Numbered from the stretch's first letter, positions 10,957 to 22,530 are shown. The stretch is 64,000 nt of DNA from Delphinapterus leucas (GCF_002288925.2 NW_022098076.1:67435964-67499963), one strand, 5' to 3'. Program-made: numbers and translations. Notes: a model not told the origin generated them from the sequence alone.

Positions 10957-12649
10957 GGCTGGTACTGCATGCCCCTTTCCCACCCCACAGCGCCATTAGC
11001 TTTCCAGGCCCCTATCTGCCCTGCTTCCCATCCTCACTGCCATCTCAGCATCCAAGATGTTTCCAGAAGCTGCAGTTATTACATCTGCATTCCAGACAGT
11101 AGGAGAGAAGAAAATAAGAAAATAAGAAGGGCTTCTTTGCTTCCCCTTCTAGGAAGTCTCACTCAACATTTCCACTTACAGCCCATTAACAAGACACATG
11201 GCCACATCCAGCTGCCAGCACTGGCTAGGAAATATGGACCAGTTTACTGGGCATCAGATGGCCCAGCTAAAGATTGGGGTTCTGTGGGGAAGGGCAGCCA
11301 GGAGTGCAAGGTTCAGGAAGTCTTCTCCTAGGAAGTGCCAATTCATCTGGAACTTGAAGGACAAAAAGCCTCTTGTTAGAGGATGGAGCAGGACATCTCA
11401 GGCAAGGGAAACAGCAAATGAAAAAATGAAGTTATGGGAAGTGCGGAATGTTTGGTGACTTCATGGAAACGAGTGGAGTGAGACTGGAGAGCAGTAAGGA
11501 AAGGAGGAGAGGAGAGGAGTCCCAGAGACAGACAACGGCTGGACCATACAGGCCTTCACCTGTTGCCAGGAGAGATTTGCTTCATTTAAAAAAAAATTAA
11601 AAAGATTTTAATTGCCCTGGAAATTACTTTTAAAGGAAAGGAGTGCCATGCCTTAAATGCTTACTGGAATGCTTGGGTGCTAAAGAAACCTTACTCATTA
11701 ATACACTGGAAATGTCTTGGTTCTGATTTCATCACTGATCATTTAATAGGACGTGACAAATTATTGCTTATTCTGCCTTTGTGTGTTGGAAGCAACAGGT
11801 AAACTTCTTTTTGTTCATTAGCTGCCTCAGTGAGAAACAGGCAATATCATGTAGCAGATCCTCAGTGGAGTACTTTCTGTAGGGGCCTGAGGTACAGCAG
11901 ATGTGAGGGACTTGGGTGTGGAAGGTACTAATGAATAAGCAATAGTAATAGCATATCTGTGACTTGTGGGCAGCTCTTTCAGGATATGTAAAAGCTGAGA
12001 AAGATTCTTTTAACCGTTGCTTTTCGACTTTTTATCTTTTTTCTTTTTAAGGCCATTAGACATTTGGTAGGAATCTGCTTATACTGTTAGGCAAGACTAC
12101 ACAGCAACATTTACATATGTAAATTGACACTTGACTGTTAGTTTCTGTTAGATATTTTGTGTTCCCCTAACACTGTAGAGTTAAAGTTGAGCAAAAGCTA
12201 TGAGAACTTTTCAGCCTCGGTTCTGGAATTGTCGCAGATGCCTGTCTGTGGTCGCCCTCTAGTGGTCCAGTTAAGCCTAACATTTAAACGCCACCTGACA
12301 ATCAATCTTTTCTAATATCCTCATCTACCAACAGCTACTCACCCTTCCGGTCTCAGAGGGGCCTTTGCCAGCGTTACCCCTCCCTCCTCACCGTCTCTTA
12401 TAAATTGATTTGTGTGATTATTTGATTGACATCCATCTCCTCCCCCCTCTAACTAGACTTTAGTGCCTGACCCCATTCTTCAATACACATGTGTTAATTG
12501 AATGAATAACTGAGCAGGGCTTGAATGTCAAGAGCCTTTCATACGTCTTCACTCCAGCCGGCTGCAGTCATTACGAAAAAATATAAGTTCAAGGCTTCTG
12601 TGCTGGACATTTACCTAAAGCACCTGATGTTATTTAAATGTTTTTAAAA
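10957..12649. other. Intergenic, no gene seen
   Basis: I recognise nothing with confidence. A 120-codon open frame near 11000 lacks family motifs. Confidence 0.5.
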
Positions 12650-12960
12650 ATTAAAGTATAACATATATGCCAAACAGTACACAAATTGTAAGTATACAGT
12701 TCAATGATTTTTCACAAACTGATCATACCCATGTAACCAGTCCCCGGATCAAGAAACAGAACATTACCGGAAACCCAGAGACACACCTGTGCCTCTTCTC
12801 ATCACTACCCTACCCAACATATAGGGTAACATCATCGAATCATTTTGCCTGTTTTCCTAGTTTATAAAAATGGAATCATACACTATGGACATTTTGTATC
12901 TGGCTTCTTTTACACCATATTACATTTGTGAGTTTCATCCATGTTACTTTTTGAAAATAC
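12650..12960 (+). mobile_element. Old interspersed repeat, probably LINE-derived
   Basis: Phrases such as 'tatgccaaacagtacacaaa', 'cccatgtaaccagtcccc' and 'atcaagaaacagaacatta' recur in old mammalian interspersed repeats (L1-type 3' sequence in my recollection). Subfamily and edges are uncertain. Confidence 0.45.
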
Positions 12961-13278
12961 ACTCCAAAGATCAAAAATGACACTTCCGAAAAAATTCCAA
13001 AAGACTGCTTAAATGACCCTAAGTGACACAGCCATGTCTCTTAAGCTGAGCACAGTCCCCGCAAACACTTGGGCAGCCAAAGAAACAAGCGATAAAAATG
13101 AGATCCAGGTTTTTAAAGCAATGACTTAGAACCCTCTGTTCCTCCCCTCAATTCATTTTATTCCAACTTTTAAGGCAATTTTTCTCCTAGTTCAAATGCT
13201 TGGACTAATGTCCACACCCTTCTCTGAGTCCCCTGAATTTTTTTCCTTTCTTCCTGTTTTTTGACCTGTATGCTTCTT

Positions 13279-13280
<2 letters not shown>

Positions 13281-13318
<38 letters not shown>
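13281..13318. repeat. (TG)n microsatellite
   Basis: About 19 uninterrupted TG units, likely polymorphic. Confidence 0.95.
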
Positions 13319-13322
<4 letters not shown>

Positions 13323-13959
13323 CCATTTCCTGCTTGATGGTGGATGGAGGATTGAAGTGGGAACTGTGAACCTTAGTGTTGGACATAAAGAAGTGAAAAG
13401 GGATCCAGGATGGAAAAAATGGAAGCCAGAAATGACATACAGATGAAACAAATATTGTCTCAAGAAATACTTCCATAATCTGAAGATGAAGCAAATATTG
13501 TCTCAAGAAATACTTCCATAATCTGAAGGAAAAATAGATTAATTACAAAGGAATAAAAATCCACTAAATAAGCCATAACTATTAAAGGAAAAAATAAGAT
13601 TTCGTTTCTCTCAAAGGAAGGCAGCCTAAGCCTTCAATGAACGAACTTCTATCCACATTTATGAAAATATTCAAATACGAATAGCTGCCACTTGGGGGAG
13701 AGCCTAGGAATGTGTTTGAAGTTGAGTGGCTCTGTAAGCAGCAGTGTTATTCTAGAATAACTCCATGTGTCTACCTTACAATAAAGTAGAACACTTGATA
13801 GTTTAAATATTGCCTTCCTGAACATGCTCATATTTGCTTCTCACAAAAGTCTGGTGAGGTAGATAGGGCAGGAATTCTTATAGGTATTTGAGAGAAAAGG
13901 AAACAGGCTCACAGAGCATAAAGCCATGCAACTAACAAGAAGCACATTGGATGGGGAGG

Positions 13960-14205
13960 TAATGGACAGCACGGTGGCTACAGATAATAACACCATATTG
14001 TGTATTTGAGAGGTGCTAAGAGAGTAGACCTTAAGAGTTCTCACCACAATAAAAAAAAAAACAACGTTGTAACTGTGTGTGGTGATGGACTAGATTTGTG
14101 GTGATCTTTTCACAATATATACAAATATCAAATAATTACGTTGTGCACCTGAAACTAACATAATGGTCTATGTCAATTATATCTCAATAAAAACTAAAAT
14201 AAAGC
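13960..14205 (+). mobile_element. Old L1 (L1M-type) 3' UTR
   Basis: Ends with the hallmark series 'tgtggtgatcttttcacaat', 'tatacaaatatcaaataatt', 'gttgtgcacctgaaacta' and 'caattatatctcaataaaa', typical of L1M 3' termini, sense orientation. Confidence 0.75.
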
Positions 14206-15513
14206 ACATATGAGACCAAAAAAGAAAAGGACACTGGAAGTTTGAATTCAAAGATTTTTGATCCCAAATCTAAACCTTTTCTTGCTGCATAATCCTACCG
14301 TTACAAGCAGGAGCTTTACAAAGCTTTGGTTTAAGAAATTTACAGAAGTTCAAAGTCTGGTTTTCAAAATGACGTAATAAACTAAAGGACCATATTAGGT
14401 GTTATGGTTATGGGGAGACCTGGCCAGTCAAAGGAATGCGATTATTTGGCAGCTCACTCTAAGACTTGCCCTTAGGAGATCAGCAAGTTCATTGCCCCTA
14501 TTTTTTAGACAGTTCATGGTACAACAATCTTAACTTTACCCAATAATTCCATTCCAGGGTCTACTCACTTTTATCAACAGGATAGTTTGTACCTAATCCT
14601 AAATCCTCCCAATAGCAAGTTAAAAAAAAAAAAAAAGCATTCTAAATTCCAAGGAAGAAAAAAAATCACATTTTGCTTCATAAAGTCAAAGTTGACAATG
14701 CTGACCTGAGAAAGCAAAGGTGCTAGCAATAGACTCCACTCTCAGCTTGTCTTCCTAGTAATGATGGAGCTGGTAGCTAGTTTGCGCATTTGTTAGCAGG
14801 GCTGTTTGCTACATGCTGTGCCACAAATTAAGTTACCAGTTTTCTCTGAATTTTGTAGTGGGTGGCACTGGCACCTGGGGGGCAGGCATCTGTGTTTTTT
14901 TCCTGCTTGGAATCCATTCCACTTTCCAGTATCCCTCTTTGCTTAGGTGAGCACTTCCTCATTCTCAAACCCTGTGGTCTTGCTCATTTTATCCCCAACT
15001 CCAGGGATACGCTCGGGCTTCATTTCAGCCACTTAGAATATTCTATTCTACGGGCCACAGTGACCAGGTCAGGAAGAGGGAAATTAAATCAGACCTGGCC
15101 AGTGAGACTCAAAGCAAAGACTTTGTAAGAACTCCCCTTCGGGATTCTGATCTACAGTATGCTGTGTGCCTGGAGCTGTGCAGGTCCACCTCGTGGAAAG
15201 AGCCTGTTGAGAGCAAAGCCAACACAGAGGAAAACAGAGCTGAGGAAGACAGAATGACTTCTGATGATCTCACTTGAATGCCTGCATGCAGTCATGCCCA
15301 AGGCTTGTTGATCATGTGCACCCACACATCCTTTCTGTTAAAGCTTCTGTGGGTGAGTTTGCAGTCACTTGCAATTGGAAGAGTCCTGCCCAGTGCAATA
15401 TAAGTGATCTCAGTTCAGAGTTATCTGCATTCTGACCCCATGCAGGCTGATCTTTCCTTTCCTATTTTGCAAGAAGACAGAAATGTAACCCAAGTATCAG
15501 TCAGACATAACAG
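14206..15513. other. Intergenic, no gene seen
   Basis: No recognisable gene or repeat. Note that 13961-14060 and this stretch are flanked by A-rich tracts only. Confidence 0.5.
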
Positions 15514-15527
15514 CTGCTGCTAATCTT

Positions 15528-16321
15528 TTTTTTTTTTTTTTTAAAGAATTTATGTATTTAGAGCCTACCTGGCTCTTTGGTGGGGCTGGTGGCGGACTCT
15601 GGGAGGACTCACACCAAGGAGTACTTCCCGGAACTTCTGCTGCCGGTGTCCTTGTCCCCACGGTGAGCCACAGCCGCCCCCCGCCTCTGCAGGAGACCCT
15701 CCAACATTAGCAGCTTCTACTTTGTCTTTGGGTGTGGGGTATCTTTTTTGGTATTTTCTTGGATGGGAGGGGAAATGAAAAATCTGATAGAGAGAAAGGT
15801 TCTTCTTCTTGGCTACTGTTGGAAGCTGTGGGTCCTTGAGCTTCTGCAGACTTTGGAAGAGGGAATCCTTAGCTGAAACATTCAAGAACCAGGGGGCGTC
15901 CCAGAGAGCCCACAGAACGATTAGAAGAATCTTTGCCGACCCACCAGAGATCCCTGGATTCCACGTGGAGAACCATCGATCTAAAAAGCGACATCTTGAT
16001 TTCAGAATCCTTCTTTTTTTAAAATAAATAAATAAATAATTTACTTATTTTTGGCTGCGTTGGGTCTTTGTTGTGGTGTGTGGGCTTCTCATTGCGGTGG
16101 CTTCTCTTGCTGTGGAGCACGGACTCTAGGCACGCAGGCTTCAGTATTTGTGGCACATGGGCTCAGTAGTTGTGGCTCGCAGGCTCTAGAGTGCAGGCTT
16201 AGTAGCTGTGGCGCACGGGCTTAGTTGCTCCGTGGTATGTGGGGTCTTCCCGGACCAGGGCTCGAACCCGTGTCTCCTGCATTGGGGGCGGATTCTTAGC
16301 TGCTATGCCACCAGGGAAGCC
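15528..16321 (-). mobile_element. Chimeric retro-insertion: CHR-1 SINE fused to a non-repeat, polyadenylated sequence
   Basis: A single 14-base duplication ctgctgctaatctt (15514-15527, 16322-16335) encloses two joined pieces, read on the minus strand. First comes a complete CHR-1-type SINE (16321 down to about 16016, head 'accaccagggaagccc' on the plus strand, A/T-rich tail). It is followed directly by about 490 bp of sequence matching no SINE, ending in a poly-A (plus-strand T16 at 15526-15542). The non-SINE part contains a 106-codon open frame (15885-15565) that I cannot assign. Structure suggests template switching during reverse transcription, from an mRNA-like RNA to a SINE RNA. Confidence 0.65.
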
Positions 16322-16335
16322 CTGCTGCTAATCTT

Positions 16336-16732
16336 CTACTGAAGGCTCTCTGAGCAAAGTTGGATCCAGGATGTTTGGGAGATTAAGTGTAAATCATTAA
16401 ACACTTATCTTTAGCAAGTGAGATATTTGTTCATACAGGCTTCTTTAAACGGTCAGCTTTATCTCTAATTTTAAGTTTAGGTTAGGTTTTTTAAATGTCT
16501 ACAAATCTCCATTGTTGAAAATGTAGGCTTGAAAACGTCTGCTAAGTTAAAAACTTATTTGCAAGACTTTAAAGGAAGGGAGAGAAATGCAGCTCATTAC
16601 AAAATGAGCCTTCTATTCTTGAGGAAAAGGCTCAATGAATTTCAGGTTCATATTTTCTGGTTTGAGGATAAATAATGCCAGTTAATTTTTTACTTTCTTA
16701 CTACTATGGGTATCAAAACTAGAGAAATATGA
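16336..16732. other. Intergenic, no gene seen
   Basis: Nothing recognised. Confidence 0.5.
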
Positions 16733-16739
16733 GTTAATT

Positions 16740-16963
16740 TTTTAAATTTAAAAATAATTTTTAATTAAAAATTTTTAATTAAAAATTTTTTAATTAACGG
16801 AAAAAATTTTTAATTAAAAATAATTTTTTAAATTAACAATAAAAAATTTTTAAATTTGGCAGCACTGCACGGCATGCAGGATCTTAGTTCCCCAACCAGG
16901 GATCGAACACGGGCCCCGACAGTGAAAGCTCTGAGTCCTAACCACTGGATTGCCAGGGAATTC
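16740..16963 (-). mobile_element. Short CHR-family SINE with AT-palindromic tail
   Basis: The SINE body is about 16857-16963 ('gatcttagttccccaaccag', 'gattgccagggaattccc'). Its tail side is a 110-base run of taattaaaaatttttaatt-type self-complementary units. The left end is uncertain. Confidence 0.75.
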
Positions 16964-16980
16964 CCAAGTTAATCTTTTTA

Positions 16981-17197
16981 TTTTATTTATTTATTTATAT
17001 TTTTTGCAGTACGCGGGCCTCTCACTGTTGTGGCCTCTCCCTTTGCGGAGCACAGGCTCCTGACGCGCAGGCCCAGCGGCCATGGCTCACGGGCCCAGCC
17101 GCTCCGCGGCATGTGGGATCCTCCCGGACCGGGGCACAAACCCGTGTTCCCTGCATCGGCAGGCGGACTCTCAACCACTGCGCCACCAGGGAAGCCC
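16981..17197 (-). mobile_element. CHR-2-type SINE
   Basis: Reverse CHR-2-type copy between exact duplications ccaagttaatcttttta (16964-16980 and 17198-17214). It inserted immediately beside the older short SINE. Confidence 0.92.
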
Positions 17198-17340
17198 CCA
17201 AGTTAATCTTTTTAAAGATTATAGTGGTTATTTGTGGTGCTTTGAATCTTAAAGAAACTCAAATTATGAAAATGCGAGTAACGCATTAACCACACAATAA
17301 CACAATATACAATAATGATAATACAATAGATATAACAGCA

Positions 17341-17590
17341 ATAGAAGCTTACATATGTTGAGCGTTTATTATATGCCCAGTCCTGTGCTAAAGGCTCAAC
17401 ATGCATTATTTAATTTATGCCTCACAACAACCCCATCAACCATCTTGTGTAATGAGGCACAGAGTGGCTAAATATTCAATAACTTAGCCCTGGCCTCTTG
17501 GTTGCTTATTGGGAAAACCTGAATTCAAACCCAGGGCTGTCTGACTGCAGGGCTTAATTACCAAACTATACTACCTGGATTTCCAATCCT
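17341..17590 (+). mobile_element. MIR/L2-class ancient repeat
   Basis: Decayed mammalian-wide repeat: 'ttattatatgcccagtcctg', 'cctcacaacaaccccat', 'gaggcacagagtggcta', 'gaattcaaacccagggctg'. The exact family was not resolved. Confidence 0.6.
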
Positions 17591-17894
17591 TTCTTTGTTC
17601 CTAAATGTGCATAAATTTAACTGAGGGTGTTTTGCTTGCCTGATTGTCATGATTTATAAAATTTTAAATCAGTATTACAAATTGGTGTGGTGGGTGGATT
17701 GTTAACATCAGAATGTACAGTTTTAGATTTTCACGAAAACTTGGAAGTTCTGGCCACCCGGCCCCTCCTTTTCCCAAGGAGGGAGGCAGGGATTATGTCC
17801 AGCTGCCTGCTGTTGATGGGGCAGTTCCACTCCGAGCTGGCCCAGTTCTCTGTAAATGCTCTTTGCGGCTCCCCGGCTTTCCTGCTTCCATCCC

Positions 17895-19110
17895 TCCTCC
17901 CAATTGCCTGTCCTTTGTCTTTAAGGAAATGCAGGTCCAATTGCATGAAGCCTGCTGAATGCCTTCCAGTGTCTCCAATTACCTGAAAGCACTTCATACC
18001 CTGCTCCACCCCACCGTTTTTGTGTTTTTTTTTTAACATCTTTATTGGGGTATAATTGCTTTACAATGGTGTGTTAGTGTCTGCTTTATAACAAAGTGAA
18101 TCAGTTATACATATACATATGTACCCATATCTCTTCCCTCTTGCATCTCCCTCCCTCCCACCCTCCCTATCACACCCCTCCAGAAGACCAAAAGACAACC
18201 CTCAGAATGGGAGAAAATATTTGCGAATGAAGCAACTGACAAAGGATTAATTTCCAAAATTTACAAGCAGCTCATGCAGCTCAATAACAAAAAAACAAAC
18301 AACCCAATCCAAAAATGGGCAGAGGACCTAAATAGACATTTCTCCAAAGAAGATATACAGATTGCCAACAAACACATGAAAGAATGCTCAACATCATTAA
18401 TCATTAGGGAAATGCAAATCAAAACTACAATGAGGTATCATCTCACACCAGTCAGAATGGCCATCATCAAAAAATCTAGAAACAATAAATGCTGGAGAGG
18501 GTGTGGAGAAAAGGGAACCCTCCTGCACTGCTGGTGGGAATGTGAATTGGTACAGCCACTATGGAGAACAGTATGGAGGGTCCTTAAAAAACTACAAATA
18601 GAACTACCATATGACCCAGCAATCCCACTCCACCGTTTTAGTGTCTTCTCTGGCCTTTGTCTCCACCCACTCCTTATATTCTGTCCTCTGGCCATGCTGG
18701 GTTTCTCACTGTCCACCCAACACACCGTGCCCTGTCACGCCTCTGTGTGTTCACGCCTTTCTCGTGCTGTTCTGCTGCTATCATGTCCGTCTGCTCTTTC
18801 TCAATGGTTAAATTCTTACTTATAATTTAAAACCCATCTCCAATGTTATCTCCCCAGGAGACAGAGAATCCTCCTCGGGAATTCTCCTTACTTACCCAGG
18901 AAGAACTCACATATTTCTTCTTCTGTGCCTCTGTAGCCCTTCACATCCTCAGCTCCTACCCAGTTAACCACATTTTACTGCATCAAATTAATTGTGGGTC
19001 TGGCTTTCCTACTAGACTCTGAGCTCCTGAAGGGGAAAGGCCCCGTCTTGGTCCTCTGTATTCCCAGAACCTGATACAGTGATTGGCACAGAGCGGGGAC
19101 TCCAGCAACC
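17895..19110 (+). mobile_element. L2 LINE 3' fragment, split by an L1
   Basis: L2-like phrases continue on both sides of the L1 insertion: 'gaatgccttccagtgtctcc' before 18010, then 'tcctctggccatgctgg' and the 3' end 'gactctgagctcctgaaggg', 'acagtgattggcacagag' after 18645. The L2 is therefore older than the L1 inside it. Confidence 0.65.
18026..18629 (-). mobile_element. 5'-inverted (twin-primed) L1 insertion
   Basis: At 18026-18181 is the reverse-oriented 3' end of the young L1 family, with poly-T followed by 'acatctttattggggtataa'. At 18182-18629 a separate L1 ORF2 segment reads forward ('tgggcagaggacctaaatag'). Near-identical 15-base flanks ccaccgtttt(t/a)gtgt at 18011-18025 and 18630-18644 frame both parts as one event, the classic inverted structure from twin priming. 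The forward segment corresponds to reverse-oriented sequence at about 46290-46710 in the full-length L1 of this window. Confidence 0.82.
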
Positions 19111-20129
19111 TTAGCTCCTTCCCCCTGTCTCCTTGATGGCAGTGACTGTCTTACCATCTCCAAAATTTCTCTGCTTAACTCAGCAGCACTGGGACCCGGG
19201 ACATAAAAAGCGCTCAATTAACCTGTTTTGAACTATCCATTAACTCTGTGGCTGGCACGGCAGGTCTCAACCTGTGTCTGACCCCATATTGACCTTAGCC
19301 TTCTCAGTATCCCTCTTAGTTAATTTCCCCAGCTGCCAGCAATACCTGTGACCTGCAGGCTCTGCCCTTCTAATCATTAAGCCAATGAGGAGGTCGGCAA
19401 GCTAAGACGTTAGGAAGCTTGACTACTCAGGAGCCAACAGGTGTTATGGCCAGTAGTTTCAGAAGCAATAGTGGTGAACAAAATCCCAGCTTTCCACCCG
19501 ACCTCAGGCTACTTCTGCCCACCAGTCTGTCTGTCCCTCTAGTGGGAAGTAGGGCTTGACTGGCCTCACTTCTTGTCTGAGTTTCCTTCCGGGACAGAAA
19601 CCCGGATCGAAGCAGCATCCTCGGGGCTGTGGGTTCCTGGCACCTAGCCGAATTCTCAGCGTCCATCTTCTTTGCTCCCATCATCCCTTTTATTGACGCA
19701 GCATCAGGCACTGCTCCGAAAGTTCTGCCTCCATGTTCTTGTCTGGTTTCTGGGAACACAGATGAGAACCCACTAGCATTTGTTCTTCCCTCTGGAACCT
19801 GGTGGCATATGCAGTAAGCCTTCCCTTGGAGTGGGGCACCCTTCCCTGCTCCTGTCCTCGTGACTGCGGCCAGCTCCAGGCTACCTGCTCCAGCCTGAGC
19901 TCAGCCGGCCCTCCAGAGTGGTGTCAGCTCTGCCCCTGTGTCTTCTCAGGCTCTACTTCCAAGTTGATCTTTTTCCTTTTGTTTTCTGTCTGCTAAAGAT
20001 TGATCTTGGATTTCCCAGTCCTTCCTGCACCTATCTAGGTACACTTGCCCTTCTATTAAAAAGCAAAAAAAAAGCCCTTTTTATTTTCAACTCAAGGGAA
20101 TGAATAATAATCACGTGCTACCCAGACGG
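19111..20129. other. Intergenic, no gene seen
   Basis: Moderately GC-rich but with no recognised gene. Short frames up to 110 codons show no domain signature. Part may belong to the L1 5' region that follows. Confidence 0.45.
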
Positions 20130-20745
20130 GTTTTCAGTCCTGGGCCGATAAGATCTTTTCTTTTCCTTTTTTTTTTTTTTTAAAGTTTCACAGGGAAACC
20201 ACCCCCATCTCTAAATCTCCGTATTGCAGAAGGGGTCTAAGGCCACTTTCACAGATATGAGCTAGTCCCGTTGCTTCTTCTAAAGCGGTAAAGTGACTCA
20301 AGTCCCTTGTTACTAATAGGATGCTTGACTGAAGTGCCATCCTGCGTTCGTTTTCCTTTTCTGATCAGCAGCCCAGGGAGACAGGTTTCCTCTGCTCCCT
20401 AACAGGAACACTGGGAAGCACCCTTAGGTGCTCTGTGAGAATTATTCCACACGTAGATGTATTTTTTTTTTTTTTTTTTTGCGGTACGCGGGCCTCTCAC
20501 TGTTGCGGCCCCTCCCACTGCGGAGCACAGGCTCCGGACGCGCAGGCTCAGCGGCCATGGCTCACGGGCCCAGCCGCTCCGAGGCGTGTGGGATCCTCCC
20601 AGACCGGGGCACGAACCCGCGTCCCCTGCAGGCGGACTCTCAACCACTGCGCCACCAGGGAAGCCCGTAGATGTATTTTTGATCCTTTTGTGGGAGGAGG
20701 TAAGTTCCACATTCTTCTATTCTGCCATCTTGATCTCCCTCCTGG
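20130..20745 (-). mobile_element. Probable older L1 5'-UTR fragment
   Basis: The right end ('taggtgctctgtgagaatta', 'cgtagatgtatttttgat', 'ttctattctgccatcttgat') aligns by eye with the 5' extremity of the full-length L1 at 52655-52766, same orientation. It is interrupted by a SINE (20467-20665). The left limit is a guess. Confidence 0.5.
20467..20665 (-). mobile_element. CHR-2-type SINE
   Basis: Reverse copy with exact duplication cgtagatgtattttt at 20452-20466 and 20666-20680, inserted into the L1 5' end. Short internal deletion near 'cctgcaggcgg' relative to other CHR-2 copies here. Confidence 0.92.
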
Positions 20746-20944
20746 AGAGCATCCTTCATGTTTCCTGATGGAGAGCCACTTACCGGCATGTTGCAGCACT
20801 TTCCATGCTTTCATTCTCTTCCTTGTTTAATTTGTACAAATAGTCTTTTTTGAGAAGAGCCTGCCAGTGACTTATGGTATCGTGCCCTAGATCTGTGGTG
20901 GTTTATCAAACCCCTTCCTCCCCAAATGAAGGCAGGATTGTCAT

Positions 20945-21760
20945 GGAGGACAAACCACTATTGTAACTGGAAGTGGGGGTCTGGCTGCTAGCCGCTCAAA
21001 AGCCAATAAAGAGGCAAGATTGGTGGAAAGGAAAGTTTGCTTTGTTTTGGATGCCGGCAACCGCGGGGGAGGGCGGACTCTTGTCCAAAGGCCGACTCCC
21101 CACCGCGTCCCCCCAGACAAGCAGGGGGCAAGAGCCTTTATAGACGGAGGGAGGAGGCTACATGTAGAAACAGCACAGTCAGCTCTGACCGTCACGTTGA
21201 AGTTGGAAATGCAGTGATCTGACCAGCATCATCTTGATTGTTTTAAGTACAGTTAATCTTCAGTTCCAGGGTTGGTTTGTTCCCATTTTCTTGAGGTTAA
21301 TTCTCAGAATTGTGGCAGTTTATGTCTTGACTACAATCTGGTCATCACGTAGTTAACTTCTTCCACCTGGTGGGGCTTTTAGTATCTATAAGAGCTCACA
21401 AGCTCACAGGATATGGCTCAGAATATTCTCTATAGCCCTTGAGGAGGAGCTGAAGGTCCTTGACTGTGTTTGCTGACTGAACTATGATTATTCAGTCTTG
21501 TTGGACTGTTTTCCTTTGTTTCTGTACTTTCTCATTTCTCTGATTAAACTTATTCGTTGGCTGAAGCTTTTCCACAGACAAAAGGCAGGCTGAGGACACG
21601 GGGGGCTAGACCACAGGGTCCTGCTCCGTTTCACTATGAGGCCTGCGAACTCCCTTTCACTGTGGGGCCCGTTGGCAGCAGGGAGCCCCCCAGTCACACC
21701 CTTCTTTATGGTCTTGCTGGCGACCTTGTCTAAAATGACGGAAGCTACTATGGCCAGTCT
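20945..21760 (-). mobile_element. Probable endogenous retrovirus LTR
   Basis: An 800-bp block with LTR-like composition. On the minus strand a TATAAAGG-type box lies near 21137-21144 (plus 'cctttatag'). The long repeat-like text ('tggtcatcacgtagttaact', 'tccacctggtggggctttt') is familiar from cetartiodactyl LTRs. No retroviral coding sequence adjoins it. Family and termini are unresolved. Confidence 0.4.
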
Positions 21761-21931
21761 GGTTTCATGAGTGTTGCTTTTGAGTTTCAAAGATCCCTTT
21801 TTCCTGTTTCCAGTCCTCTAGGTGGGACCCTTTTCCCGCCTCTCCCTCTGCCTCTTTTCTCCTCATTTAGGATGAGATTACAACCTTTAAGTAAATTATT
21901 GCTACAAATGGCACGTCCAGGCAATAGTATA

Positions 21932-22207
21932 CAGTCGCCCCTTGACCGACACAGTTTTGAACTGCTTGAGTCCACTTCTACATCGATGTTTTTCCGTAAA
22001 CCTACAATTGGCCATCTACATCCACAGGTTCTGCATCCAGGGCATCCAATTTCAACCAGCAGCTGGTTGAGTCTTCAGATGCCAAACCCGCGGATGAGGT
22101 CGGCCGACCGTGCCAGCCTTTTTACAGAAGGGACTTGAGCATCTGGTCATCTTGGTATCCCCAGGGACTCCTGCAACCCATCCCCTGCAGATACTGGGGA
22201 TCAACTG
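21932..22207 (+). mobile_element. MER2-like Tigger MITE
   Basis: Starts 'cagtcgccccttgaccg', ends 'gatactggggatcaactg', giving imperfect inverted termini. It is flanked by TA on both sides (21930-21931, 22208-22209), the target of Tc1/mariner elements. The internal 'gttctgcatccaggg' and 'gggacttgagcatctg' agree with the MER2 consensus as I know it. Confidence 0.75.
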
Positions 22208-22289
22208 TACATGTTTCTGACCCTTCCAACCCCCCCCCCCCGCCAAGTCTTCCTTTGTCAAAGCCTGTCCTTATCTTGCCGGAGGCAGA

Positions 22290-22530
22290 GGTGTATAACC
22301 TAATGGTGAACCGCGAGGATTCCGGAGTCAGAGAAATCTGGCTTCCAATCCTGGCTCTGCTCCTTCCAGTTGTATGTGGCGCTGGATTCATCATTTAACT
22401 GTTATGAACTGGTATCCTTGTTAAATGCAGATACTGCCAGTACCTAACTCATATGGCTGTTGTGAAAAGATTGGAACAAGCAAATGGATGTGAAGTGATT
22501 GGCACTGTGCCTGCCACACTGGAAACGCTG
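22290..22530 (+). mobile_element. MIR SINE
   Basis: Sense MIR with 'ggagtcagagaaatctggct', 'cttccaatcctggctctgct' and the tail region 'ggcactgtgcctgccaca', at typical mammalian-wide divergence. Confidence 0.75.

Noticed and set aside
10450..10983. 177-codon minus-strand frame with a long Phe/Leu/Ser run
   Set aside because: It is a read-through of the GAAA microsatellite and the antisense of the SINE at 10507-10943.
15565..15885. 106-codon minus frame as a possible small gene
   Set aside because: It sits inside a poly-A-tailed retro-insertion, has no promoter or splice context and matches no family I know; kept only as part of the chimeric retrocopy.
18274..18825. 183-codon frame as a gene
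   Set aside because: The first two thirds are L1 ORF2 C-terminal sequence and the rest is read-through into L2.
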